This document shows, one piece after another, positions 22,391-32,183 of a stretch of 64,000 nt of DNA. A model generated the notes under the pieces. The model saw only the letters and a list, made by a program, of their open reading frames with translations. It was not told the DNA's origin and ran no database searches. Every line of letters begins with the position of its first letter. Position 1 is the stretch's first letter. The stretch is from positions 124,001 to 188,000 of the forward strand of contig JANEZZ010002656.1 of assembly GCA_026122225.1 (NCBI GenBank), given 5' to 3'. The stretch is from Heloderma charlesbogerti. Lineage: Eukaryota; Chordata; Lepidosauria; Squamata; Helodermatidae. The position numbers and the translations under genes were made by a program.

Positions 22391-22958
22391 TAGGGATGGG
22401 CAAACTCACTGTCGCTCACCCTGTGTGTTGCTCGCTGGACCCCCATTGGCTGCCCAATCCTGTTCAACACATGCGGCAAGCTGCAGGATGGTCCGCAGAC
22501 ACCCAGTGAGTGGTATGAGGCATCCCACTGCTCCAGCAGCCACCATTTTGCACAAAATAGTGGCTAGGCTTTTTTTTCCTCACAAATCCACCATTTTGCA
22601 CAAATGGCAGCTGTAAATAGGGCTATTTATACTACATTACAGGCATAAATGGTCTAATTAGACCATTTACACCTGTAATTTAGCAAGGAAGGAGAGCATG
22701 GGGGGTTGGCAAGTGGTGGCAGGAGCCTCAGTTGCTGCCCACCAATCCCTTGTTCTCTCCTTACAAGAAGAGTGCAAGGGCTTGGCAGGTGGCAAAAAAC
22801 TGCAAACTTGGCTGACTGAGTCAGGCAGGTGGCAAAAAACTGCAAACGCACCGACTGAGTCAGGCAGGCTCAGGGGTCCATGAGCTGTCATTCAGGGGGC
22901 TGAGCTGGCAGTAATCCACCGAGCTCAAGCCCCCAACCAGATTTCACTGCCATCCCTA
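22391..22958. mobile_element. Family-2 hAT-like element
   Basis: The left tip is TAGGGATGGGCAAACTCAC and the right tip ends TTTCACTGCCATCCCTA. The flanks gattcatc (22383-22390) and aattcagc (22959-22966) match at 6 of 8. There is an internal inverted repeat (ATTACAGGCATAAATGGTCT / AGACCATTTACACCTGTAAT) at about 22636-22679, and a direct duplication of CAGGTGGCAAAAAACTGCAAAC at about 22785 and 22825. Confidence 0.8.
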
Positions 22959-23116
22959 AATTCAGCACATTAAGGTCTGAACTGAAGGGGTCAGGGCCGG
23001 GTGCCTGTAGTGGATGGGGTCAGCATCCATTCAGGTGAATGCCTATACAGGGCTAGTCTGAAATCCAGAATCACTGCTGACATTCAAAGGGACCAGAACC
23101 CAAAGAACATTGGAAT
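22959..23116. other. Unassigned
   Basis: Short spacer between the family-2 element and a CR1 fragment. Confidence 0.4.
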
Positions 23117-23436
23117 ATTGGAATAAGAACATGAGAATATACCTAAGAACAAAAGAAGAGCTCTGCTGGACTAGAACAAGGGTCCATCTTGTCCAGCATT
23201 CTGTTCACACAGTGGCCAACTAGTTCTACAGGGGAAACCCACAAGCAGGACATGAGTGCAACAGCACCCTCCCACCCATGTTCCCCGGCAACTAGTGTAC
23301 ATAGGCATACCACTTCTGATACTGGCGGTAGCACAGGGCCATCAGGACTAGTGGCCATTGATACCCTTCATCTCCAGTAATTTGTCTAACCCCCTTTTAA
23401 AGCCATCCAAATTGGCTTTAGAGCCATCCAAATTGT
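23117..23436 (-). mobile_element. CR1-like LINE 3' fragment, minus strand
   Basis: About 300 bp similar to 17090-17340: CCAGCATTCTGTTCACACAG, GCAGGACATGAGTGCAACAG, TTGATACCCTTC and CCATCCAAATTGG in the same order. The last motif is repeated at 23403 and 23425, a small local duplication. Confidence 0.85.
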
Positions 23437-23627
23437 ATGATTTGGTGCAGAACAGACAGGAGCTGTTCATCCCCAAATCAGAGTGACTGCAACATAGACA
23501 AGAAGTCTCATTCACATAACATTATTTTGCATTCATCCCACGGCACACATTGATTATTTTAAACCATTTATACCACTTCTCAAAATAAGAGATTTCAAAA
23601 CACTGGCTTTCGATGCATTTCATTTGG
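23437..23627. other. Unassigned
   Basis: No recognised element. Confidence 0.4.
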
Positions 23628-23780
23628 AGAGATGATAGCTCAGTGGTAGAGCACATGCTTTACATCCAGAAGGTTGCAGGTTCAATTCCTAACACCTCCA
23701 GTCATCATCATCATCATAAACAAAATCTGGCAGGAAGGCTGGGAAACATGCCTGGTTGAGGCTGTGGGAAGCCAGTGCTA
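23628..23780 (+). mobile_element. tRNA-derived SINE, head preserved
   Basis: GATAGCTCAGTGGTAGAGCA is an intact A-box-like head and GGTTCAATTCCTA a B-box-like sequence. A CAT-rich patch follows and the remainder (CTGGCAGGAAGGCTGGGAAA) is diverged. It is not a functional tRNA: no acceptor stem pairing is evident. Confidence 0.75.
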
Positions 23781-23828
23781 GTGATGGGTGAGAATTTCAC
23801 TTGGTTCTTTTTTTCTTCATTTTAATTG

Positions 23829-24138
23829 TTGTTGTTGTTCAGTCGTTAAGTCGTGTCCAAGTCTTCATGACCCCATGGACCATAGCACGCCAGGCCTTCC
23901 TGTCCTCTGCTCTTTCCCGGAGCGTGCTCAAGTTCATTAGCCCTGTGATACGTTCCATGGGGTTTTCTTGGCAAGAATACTGGAGTGGGTTGCCATTTCC
24001 TTCTCCAGTGGACCACATTTTGTCAGAACTCTCTGCCATGACCTGTCCGTCTTGGGTGGCCCTGCACGGCATAGCTTATGGCTTCACTGAGTTACGCAAG
24101 CCCCTTCGCCACAACGAGGCAGTGATCCATGAAGGGGT
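23829..24138 (-). mobile_element. Internally deleted BovB (5' end fused to 3' end)
   Basis: On the minus strand the first ~195 bp match the BovB 5' region (GACAGGTCATGGCAGAGAGT, GTGGTCCACTGGAGAAGGAA, CAGTATTCTTGCCAAGAAAA). The sequence then jumps at about 23943 to the last ~115 bp of BovB (GAGCACGCTCCGGGAAAGAG-like, then the CCATGGGGTCATGAAGA end) and a GTT-rich (AAC on minus) tail. About 2.8 kb of coding sequence is missing. This keeps both termini, like a SINE parasitising BovB. Confidence 0.85.
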
Positions 24139-24215
24139 CTTTTTAATTAGAACTTACCAAAATTTGCACATTTCTCCATAAACAGGGCAGGACAGAAATA
24201 ACTTGAGATTTAAAT

Positions 24216-24237
24216 ACATACATACATACATACATGT
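24216..24237. repeat. (CATA)n microsatellite
   Basis: Five CATA units. Confidence 0.85.
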
Positions 24238-24331
24238 GGGAGAAAGAGAGACTTACAGATTTGCCCATCCAGGCAGGGGACTTTGACTTGTTGACTCTTA
24301 TAAACCTGCAACTGAATCTCTGTGTATTCAC

Positions 24332-24527
24332 CAGTGGAGGCTGGTGGCTTCAATCGCAGTGGGGTTGTGAATCCACTCTGGGTTTCAGTCAGAACCACCT
24401 AGAACTCGAAAGGAGCTATCCGGGGTGCTGAGCTTATTTGGTTCCATGAATAGCGCCTTTAGAGTTCTGACAGAAACCCTGAATGGTTTCACAGCCCCAC
24501 CAGAATTGGAGGCACCAGCCTCCACTA
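24332..24527. mobile_element. Short hAT-like MITE with CAGTGGAGGCTGGTGG ends
   Basis: The terminal inverted repeats are AGTGGAGGCTGGTG at the left and CACCAGCCTCCACT at the right. Flanks gtattcac (24324-24331) and gtattaac (24528-24535) match at 7 of 8. The arms stay loosely complementary inward (GGGTTTCAGTCAGAAC / GTTCTGACAGAAACCC at about 24381 and 24465). Length is 196 bp and non-coding. The CAGTGG tip and 8-bp duplication are typical of hAT. Confidence 0.88.
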
Positions 24528-24570
24528 GTATTAACCCATGTTCATGGTGCAGAATTCATATTCCCACTGC

Positions 24571-24572
24571 GC

Positions 24573-24611
<39 letters not shown>

Positions 24612-24625
24612 CTCTCACACACACA

Positions 24626-24656
<31 letters not shown>

Positions 24657-24660
24657 TTTC
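24571..24660. repeat. Alternating (TC)n and (AC)n microsatellites
   Basis: TC and AC runs alternate twice in about 90 bp. Confidence 0.95.
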
Positions 24661-25221
24661 CCTCATGGGCTCCCCATATTTAACAGATACATGGGATGGC
24701 AGGCAGGCACCCTGTGGTCCTCTCCATGCTGGGAATGACTGTATGACTGAATTTGGTTGGTGCGAATGGGTCAGAATTTTGTTCAGTTCACTGTTTAATA
24801 AGAATCCATCAACATTTGCAAAAATTCATAAACAATACAGAAAGGACTTGAGATTTTCATTTAAAAAAATGGACATGGGAGAAAGCAAAACTGACAGATA
24901 CATCCATCCCTTGCCAGTGCTAGCCAGAGTAGACAGTACTCTGTTACATGCAGTACTTATGGAGGCCTTCTGCAAGATGCCATTTTATATTTCCCACAAT
25001 GCCTCAGGGCAGCTTGGGGCATTGAGGGGCATTGTGGGAAAACTAAAATGGCAGTTTACACAGCCACCTGGTATGGGAGGCAAAGCAAAAGTCAGCAGCA
25101 GCATGCTATCCAATGCTGTCAGGTGCTGAGTCTAGGCTATCTAGCTGGAGCGATGATCTGAGTCAGTATATGATCAATCTCACTGCAAGGCAGTTCTGTG
25201 TTCACAGAAGTCTGCCATCCC
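24661..25221. other. No gene recognised
   Basis: The long plus-strand frame crossing 24425-25129 is created by the microsatellite and has no domain. A CATTGTGGGAA / TTCCCACAATG pair at about 24990 and 25030 forms a small inverted repeat. Confidence 0.4.
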
Positions 25222-25340
25222 CAGCATAGCACCTTCCAGATTCATTGGACTGCAACTCCCATCATTCCCAGTCAGCATGGCCATTGTTAGTTGCAGTTCA
25301 ACAGCTCTGGAGGATATCAGGTCTGGGGAGGCTGACGAAA
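25222..25340. mobile_element. Foldback MITE, diverged copy
   Basis: GGACTGCAACTCCCATCATT, then CAGTCAGCATGGCCATTG, then GTTCAACAGCTCTGGAGG: the same order as in the 45246-45383 copy. Confidence 0.6.
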
Positions 25341-25520
25341 GTCATATTCTCTGTTCCGTACACTAAGCTCCCTATTGCAATGTAAGCAGTAACACTGGTT
25401 GTGGTTAATTAGAAATGAGAGAACCATGTTTCACTCAGTCCCAAAGGACTCTTTTGTGGATTTACATGTTCTAGGGCTGAGCCTCTTCTTGCAATCAGGT
25501 TCCAGCACTCATCTCTCATG
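25341..25520. other. Unassigned
   Basis: No recognised feature. Confidence 0.4.
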
Positions 25521-26345
25521 TAGGGATGTCAGAGAATGCCGCCACGGATCTCGGTGAGGCCGAATGCCAGTGCATTCGGCCCCCTGAAATCCATGGCGGA
25601 ATGAAGCCCCCTGCCCCCCCACCCCATGAAAGGCACGCGAAATGGAGCACTTACCTGCTGCCGTCCGCGCTGCCTTGCAAATGGCAGCTGTGTCTGCGGC
25701 CGCCATTCGCTTCTTCATTATAGCTGTGATAGGCTACGTAAATAATTACGTAGCCTATCACTGCTAAAACAGGGATGCCATTTGCATCCCTGCAGAGGCT
25801 GTGATAGGCTACGTAAGTATTTACGTAGCCTATCACAAAAGAAAAAAACACCAGAGGATGCAAATGGCAGTGGCTCCGGCGGCCGCCATTTGTGTTCCCT
25901 TTTTTTTTTTGCCGTAATAGCCTACGTAAATATTTACATAAACATTTGCATAGGCTAAAACGGCAGGAAAAAAGGGAACACAAATGGAGGCCGCTGGAGC
26001 CGCCGCCATTTGCATCCGCTGTTGTTGTTGTTTGTCGTGATAGGCTACGTAAATACTTACGTAGCCTATCACGGCCACCACAGGGATGCAAATGGCGCCC
26101 CTGCATTAGCCATGATAGGCTACGTAACATTTACGTAGCCTATCACGGCCATAATGAAGAAGTGAATGGCGGCCACAGACGCGGCTGCCATTTGCAAGGC
26201 AGCGCGGACAACAGCAGGTAAGTGCTCCATTTCGCACGCCTTTCATGGGGCGGGGGGGCTTCATTCCGCCACAGATCTCGGGGGGCTGAATGCATTGGCA
26301 TTCAGCCTCACCGAGACCCATGGCAGAATTCTCTGACATCCCTAC
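25521..26345. mobile_element. Family-1 foldback copy (A1 at both ends)
   Basis: The left tip is TAGGGATGTCAGAGAATGCC and the right tip ends GAATTCTCTGACATCCCTA. Both ends are type A1, so the outer ~200 bp at each side are inverted copies. Palindromes lie between (centres near 25745, 25822, 25938, 26055 and 26130). Outward donors lie near 25650 (minus) and 26216 (plus, GCAGGTAAGTGC). The flanks ctctcatg and ccaatctg do not match, so the copy may have been remodelled after insertion. Confidence 0.85.
26036..26074. repeat. Core palindrome with intact ACGTAAATACTTACGT centre
   Basis: The arms CGTGATAGGCTACGTAA and TTACGTAGCCTATCACG pair perfectly. It shows the unmutated form of the 40-bp unit. 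Confidence 0.93.
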
Positions 26346-28091
26346 CAATCTGATCAAACACTTCATCTGAGTGGAATACCTTGTAGCTCTTGCTTGCAGA
26401 CAATTAATGTTATAGGTTTACAGTGAGGAGAAATGAGAGCTTCCATTCCCAAGGGACCCTGAATACATCTTTTCAGATGACAAGCAGTTAACGTTATGGA
26501 TAGCATCTGCCCAGGCTTTTATCATGATTTAAATTTGCTTTCCATTCACCAAGCTGGATTGTAGGAGAATAATATTGAAATGTGTGTGAATCACCAGACA
26601 GAAATTTTTATTAGCATCTCTGTGGTGATCCTAGTACAGGGAGAGAGGAAGTTTATGAGTGAACAGGAGTTCAAGGTACTTTGTCGCCTCCAATATTCCC
26701 TGCACCAAATGGAAGGTGTAATTGATTTTCTAATAATAGAGAGAATTCTCCTTTGGAATCATAATGCCACTGTAGTAATCCATGTCTGGGCTGTGTAATC
26801 CACACTATATAGAGCCATTCAAGTGCTTTATGGCAAATGGCTTGCAGGTGTATTTGTTCTTGGCATCTGGAAGAATACACAGCACTAAGGGTTTCCTAAC
26901 CACTAAGGCAATTAAATAGCACAGGGCATTGCCCCCTCCCCTGAATTATGTAGTACAAGATATTTGGTACAAACATACCTGTGATGTGTTTGTGGTGGTG
27001 AGAAGGAAGGAATTATTATTCCCTTCCATGTCTACCCTGTAAACTCCACTTGTAGTTGGGAAATGGGGCTAGAAAGGCCAACAACACATCTGGAAAGCTC
27101 TCTGGACATAGTTTTACTTTTAGGCTCCTTCAGAGCCCTTTTACTTTGGGTTCTTGTAACCTGGTAAGCAAAGGAAGCAAATGCTTGTAATCTTGCCTAT
27201 ATGGGCTATTCACAGCTTCATTTTGCATATACACAAATGTGCGTTTCTTCGTGATCACCATTTTTTTCTGAAAAATGGTGATCGTGGAGCTTGACGATGC
27301 TGCCCGGGTGACTGCAGGGGGCTCTGCAGGCATGGGCAGGGGGCGAGCGGGGGCAGGTGCTCAGAGAGCATGGCGTGGGGGTGTGGGTGGGGGTGGGTGT
27401 TCGCCAGATTCCTGGATGAAATTGGGCACCCATGCCATCTGTAGGAGTGTCTCAGAGACTGATCCTTGGTATCAGAATTGTTGTGGTGTTTAGAAGTATG
27501 GCCCTATTTTCTTCTATGAAATTCTGGAGTGTATAAACAGATCCAATCCTCCTGGTTTGGATGCCTTCAAAGCCCTGTGTTTGTAGTCAAAATATCCCTT
27601 CTTGGAAACAGACAGGAAGTTGCCAAGGGACTATTTTCCTTTAAGTGAAATGGAAATGAGCAACTCTGAGATGATAGCAAGAGCAGAGAGGCATAAACTA
27701 TTCACATGCGTTAATGTAAATCAAAAGTATTGGAATTAAAGTTTAACATGAGAGGCAGCTGTCACTGAGACAAGGCTAACAAGAGGAGAATATCTTTAGA
27801 GGAGAACAACTTACTGTCCACTTTCTGAGTAGGCACACTGTTGAATGGGAAGGAGGGAGAAGCAGTGATCTTGCAAAATAGATGCATGATTGATACATTG
27901 CCATATTCACAAGTTAGTTCCCCAATATTCTCTTTTGGGGACTGTGGAGAAATACCAGGGTATTTCCCCCTCTAGCTATATCTGATTAGCAGTTCAGAAA
28001 AACAACAACTGGCAATCATTTTCATGGGGTGATTCTGAGATTTAATATTATAGGAGAGGGAGAGGGATTCACTCTTCCCACTTTCCTCATT
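26346..28091. other. No gene; partial family-2-like end near 27.2-27.4 kb
   Basis: A small inverted repeat GTGATCACCATTTTT / AAAAATGGTGATCGTG lies at 27251-27289, and a sequence ending ATTGGGCACCCATGCCATCT at about 27441 resembles a family-2 right end. The left tip is not found. Otherwise unassigned. Confidence 0.4.
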
Positions 28092-29381
28092 GGTTGTTGT
28101 TCAGTCATTCAGTCGTGTCCGACTCTTCGTGACCCCATGGACCATAGCATGCCAGGCCTTCCTGTCCTCCGCTCTCTCCCGGAGCATGCTCAAGTCCATA
28201 TTCATTGCATCAGTGATGCTATCTAACCATCTCATCCTCTGCCGTCCCCTTCTCCTTTTGCCTTCAGTCTTTCCCAGCATCAGGGTCTTTTCCAGAAAGT
28301 TTTCTCTTCGCATTAGGTGGCCAAAATATTTGAGCTTCAGCTTCAGTATCTGTCCTTCCAATGAGCACTCAGGGTTGATTTCCTTTAGTATGGACTGGTT
28401 TGACCTCCTTGCAGTCCAGGGGACTCGTAAGAGTCTTCTCCAGCACCACAGTTCGAAATAGGGTTGGCGGAGAATTTCTCCCCGAAACTTCGGGGGGCCG
28501 AGAGCCAACATGTTCGGCCCCCCAAACAAGTTTCGGGGAGAAATTCTCTGCACCCCCCCGCACCCCGCACCCCCCCTGGGACGGGACTTACCTTTGGCGT
28601 ATGTCCCTCCTGGCGGCGGGTCCAGCCGGCGGTTCGTCGGGTCTTCGTCCGGGGTGGGAGCGGCAGCCGGTCTTTCAACCGGCTGCCGCCGCCGCCATTC
28701 CAATCAAAGAAAAAAAAAATGCCCCTGTGATAGGCTACGTGATGATTAACGTAGCCTATCACGGCTAGATTTGCAAAGTCAGCCGTGATAGGCTACGTAA
28801 ACCGTCACATAGCCTATCACGGGTGACTTTAAAAAAAAAAAAAAGCACGTATGGATAATGGCGGCCCCCATAGGGAGCCGCCATTCGCGTTCCTTATTTG
28901 GTCACTGTAGTCTACGTAAATCTTTACGTAGACTACGGCAAAAATAAGGGCAACGCTATTTGCGTTGCCCTTATTTTCGCCGTAGTCTACGTAAAGATTT
29001 ATGTAGACTACAGCGACCAAATAAGGAACGCGAATGGCGGCTCCCTATGGGGGCCGCCATTTCGGTACGCGCTTTTTTTTTTTTTAAGTCACCCGTGATA
29101 GGCTACGTGATGATTAACGTAGCCTATCATGGCTGACTTTGCAGATCTAGCCGTGATAGGCTACGTTAATCGTCACGTAGCCTATCACGGGGGCGTTTTT
29201 TTTTTAAAAAAAAACTTTTTAGTTCACGGCCGGGCGAGGCTAGGCACCTCCCCCCCTGGCCTGAACTTCACGGGGGGAGCAGCGAAGTGCCTCTCCCCCA
29301 CCGCGAAAATCTTCGAGGACAGGTAAGTGACTTTCGTCCATCCCTAGTTCGAAAGCATCAATTCTTCGGTGCTCAGCCTTC
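28092..29381 (-). mobile_element. BovB LINE 3' end, minus strand, split by a family-1 element
   Basis: Minus strand: the C-terminal coding region and 3' UTR, with the AAC-type tail at the low-coordinate end (TTGTTGTTCAGTCATTCAG). BovB sequence stops at GTTCGAAA (28451-28458) and resumes at the second copy of that 8-mer (29347-29354), continuing to about 29381 where it is 5'-truncated. The frame in the first part is open and includes LKLKYFGHLMRREN, so the fragment is not very old. Confidence 0.92.
28459..29346. mobile_element. Family-1 hAT-like element (A2 left, B2 right), perfect TSD in BovB
   Basis: The left tip is TAGGGTTGGCGGAGAATTTC and the right tip is TTTCGTCCATCCCTA. The 8-mer gttcgaaa is exact on both sides. 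The left end holds a GGGGGGCCGA / CGGCCCCCC hairpin (about 28490-28525). Palindromes are centred near 28743, 28802, 28921, 28994, 29114 and 29173, so the interior is almost entirely inverted repeat. Outward donors lie near 28586 (minus) and 29321 (plus, GACAGGTAAGTGAC). Confidence 0.93.
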
Positions 29382-29936
29382 CTCTATTTAAGTGGGAAAG
29401 ATAGAGGTTTAGAACATTGTGTTTGTGTACAGTGTGGAGAATGTGGATAGAAGTCATTTTCCCCTCCCTCTACTATAATCCTGGACTTTAGGGTCATGCC
29501 ATGAAAATGACTGACAAATAATGTTCAAAATTCATTATATTACAAAATGGCTTGCAAAAAAATGTGTATATTAGGCAAAAATGCATATATAAATGCATGT
29601 ATTTGGAGACATGCACACAGAAATGCATAGCCATTTCCATGTGAACTTAAAAAAAAAAAACAGTTCTCAAAGTTTGGGATAAACTGAATTTCAAATTGGA
29701 AACACTCTCAAAGTTCAGGACAAGCTAAATGTAAGATTGGAATATAGGTAGGGGTAGGAATGGCTATTAACTATTGATAGCTATATGAAACCTTCATGTT
29801 CCATGGCAGTTCCAAAGCTGCTGAATACCAGTTCCTTGGAGGAAAGGAAACAATAGAAAATACACTATTAATCAAGAACAACCCAAAAGCAAGAATGCTT
29901 GAGAATGTCCTGGGACCATCTCATTGGCTGCTGTGT
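29382..29936. other. No gene recognised; AT-rich with ATGCAT-type motifs
   Basis: The 29520-29745 stretch resembles the AT-rich interior of decayed hAT-like elements but has no tips. Confidence 0.35.
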
Positions 29937-30000
29937 GAAACAGGATGCTGAACTAGATGGATCATTAGCCTGATCAAGCAGGACTCTTATTATGGTCTTT
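29937..30000 (+). mobile_element. CR1-like LINE 3' terminus, plus strand
   Basis: GATGCTGAACTAGATGGATC and TGATCAAGCAGGACTCTTAT are the reverse complement of the ends at 17068 and 23117. Confidence 0.7.
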
Positions 30001-30212
30001 TAAAAGACTCTGGGCATGACTGATCATACATGCTAAACTGGGATCTCTTAAGACCAGCCAGGGCATGGACAGCTGGATAGGATCAGGGCTTAGATCAGGG
30101 AGGTGAAGGACAAAACTTACTATTGACATATAGAAGGAATGGCTGGAATCCTAATAACCATGCAAACCAAATCACCCCCAACAGATAGAATAGCTTAGCT
30201 GCATTAAAAAGC

Positions 30213-30361
30213 AGCAGAACGAGACCATAGCTCCATGACAGAGCACCCACTTTGCATGCAGAGGTTCCAGGGTCAAGCCCTGCCTTCTCCAATGAAAAGA
30301 ATCAGTTAGCAGGCAATAGGAAATAATTCTATTGGCTAAGCTGCTGCTACTCAGAGTAGAC
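30213..30361 (+). mobile_element. tRNA-derived SINE
   Basis: ATAGCTCCATGACAGAGCAC (A box) and GGTTCCAGGGTCAAGCCCTG (B box) are recognisable. A CAGTTAGCAGGCAATAGGAA middle follows and it fades near 30361. Confidence 0.7.
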
Positions 30362-30501
30362 CAGCATTTCCTAACCTGAGGACCTCCAGATGGTTTGGAC
30401 CTCAATACCCATCAGTCCGAGTTAGCAGCATGGAAAATGGACAGGAATGCTGGCAGCTGTAGTCCAAAGCATTTGGAGGGCAGCAGATTGGGGAAGGCTG
30501 G
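30362..30501. mobile_element. ~140-bp foldback MITE
   Basis: TTTCCTAACCTGAGGACCTC on the left pairs with the GGAGGGCAGCAGATTGGGGA side on the right. Central GTAGTCCAAAG pairs loosely with TTTGGACCTCA. The same repeat occurs at 45246-45383 and as fragments elsewhere. Confidence 0.65.
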
Positions 30502-30604
30502 AGTGGACAATACTGGCCAAGACAGACACATAGTTAGGGATGTGTGAACCCACCCCAATCTGGGTTCTCTGGGTGCCCACCCAGCCCCTGCCCCCAGCTG
30601 CCAG

Positions 30605-31702
30605 TAAGGATATCAGAGAATTCTGCCACGGACCCCAGTGAGGCCGGATTCCAAGAATCCGGCTCCATTGAGGTCTGTGGTGGAATGGAGCACCCACCTC
30701 CATGCCCCTCCGGAATCTGTCCAGGCCGGCTCCTCCATGTGGTGATCCTCCAGAGCTGGCTGCTGGCTCTACAGCACTGGTGATACGGCTGGCCACCATT
30801 GCCGTGCTGTATCGCTGTGCTAAGTCCGGATGCAAATGGCATCCACTATGCCATTTGCATCCCTGTTTTCACATGATAGGCTACTAGGGATGGTGGAGAA
30901 TTCCACCACGGACTCCAATGAGGCCAGATTCTTGGAATCCGCCCCCCCCCACAGTCCATGGCAGAATGGACCACTCACCTCCCCCACCCTGCGAACTTCG
31001 CACCAGCCGGATCCTACTTGCCGCCGCCATGTCTGTGTCTGTCCACTGCCAGACTGCGGACCTAAATGGTGTCCAGCATAGCAGACGCCATTTGCGCCCC
31101 TGCTCTTTGCCATGATAGGCTATATAAATCTTTACGTAGCCTATTGTGCAAGGGAACAGGGATGCAAATGGTGTAAAAAGATTTACGTAGCCTATCATGG
31201 CAAAGAGAAGGGGCGCCAATGGCGTCCACTTTGCCAGACACCATTGATTTACATCTGCAATCTGGCAGTCCGGCAGCAGACAGACCTGTCCGGCGGCTCC
31301 GCAGACTCGCTGCAGAGTGGAGCCAGCCGGGGAGGATTCTGGGGCGGAGGAACGGATCACCCCCCCCCTCCGCAGATCCCCCAGCGGACTTGGGTAGGTG
31401 GGGCTCGTACACCCCTATTAAGGCTATACAAATTATATTTACATAGATATTTGCATAGCCTATCGCATGAAAACAGGGACACAAATTGCATAGTGGACGC
31501 CATTTGTGTCCGGACTTAGCAAAGCGATACAGCACGGCAATGGCGGCCAGCTGTATCACCAGCACTGTGGAGCCAGCAGCCAGCTCTGCAGGATCACCAT
31601 GGAGTGCAGCAGGCCTGGATCAATTTCGGGGGGAGGGACAGATTGCCTCCCCCCCTGCATACCCCCCCACCCAGAATGGGGTAAGTGATCTGCCCATCCC
31701 TA
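30605..31702. mobile_element. Family-1 element, level 2 of the nest
   Basis: The left tip is TAAGGATATCAGAGAATTCT and the right tip ends TGATCTGCCCATCCCTA. The flanks gctgccag (30597-30604) and cttgccag (31703-31710) match at 6 of 8. It is interrupted by 30885-31417. It has a GCATCCACTATGCCATTTGC arm and, at 31493, its complement, so the two halves still pair across the inner insertion. A plus-strand donor GGGGTAAGTGA lies near 31679. Confidence 0.83.
30885..31417. mobile_element. Family-1 element, level 3 of the nest
   Basis: The left tip is TAGGGATGGTGGAGAATTCC and the right tip ends CTCGTACACCCCTA. It sits in the TAGGCTAC arm of the outer copy's palindrome. TAGGCTA is repeated after it as AAGGCTA, a diverged target duplication. 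Internal palindromes lie near 31125 and 31180. The right end has AGACTCGCTGCAGAGTGGAG, as in the copy at 7470. Confidence 0.8.
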
Positions 31703-31784
31703 CTTGCCAGTCCTTGGACTGTGCTTGAGCTCCTCCCATGCTTGGCAAGCAGCCCACACCCGCCCCTCCAGCCTTGTCTAGCTC

Positions 31785-32030
31785 TGCAGTCGACATTTTT
31801 TGAAAAATAACAGGGCAATGGCAAAAAATGTGCAAATCTGCGTATGCGCAAAATGCACATTTTTGTGAATGCACATATTTGTGTATGAGTGAAATTGCTC
31901 ATTTCTAGAAAAATTCACATTTTGTGCATATGCAAATATGCACATTCACAAAAATGTGCATTTTCACTCATATGGAAAGATGCACATTTTTGTGATTGCC
32001 ACGTTATTTTTCAAAAAATGACCACCACAT
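31785..32030. repeat. Long imperfect inverted repeat in the family-2 interior
   Basis: CATTTTTTGAAAAATAACAG at the left pairs with CGTTATTTTTCAAAAAATG at the right, with nested AATGCACATTTTTGTGAATG / CATTCACAAAAATGTGCATT pairs. The total span is about 245 bp. Confidence 0.85.
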
Positions 32031-32183
32031 AGCTCAATCAGGCTGCTGGGGTGAGTGTGGGCCACTTGCCAAGGGCAGGCTGGGGGCAAGTGGGGCAGGG
32101 GCTCGGAGAGCAGGGCTCGGGGGTGCAGGCAGGTGGGATTCTGCTGGATCCCCAGACAGCATCGGGCACCCACTCCATCCCTA

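Larger units (their letters stand above)
30535..32183. mobile_element. Family-2 hAT-like element holding a nested family-1 element
   Basis: The left tip is TAGGGATGTGTGAACCCACC and the right tip ends CACTCCATCCCTA. The flanks cacatagt (30527-30534) and cacacagt (32184-32191) match at 7 of 8. Removing the nested element 30605-31702 leaves about 550 bp. The interior (31785-32030) is a long inverted repeat of TGCACATTTTTGTGAAT-type sequence. Confidence 0.87.

Noticed and set aside
24425..25129. A 234-codon frame as a candidate gene
   Set aside because: It runs through TC/AC microsatellites and a MITE and has no domain.
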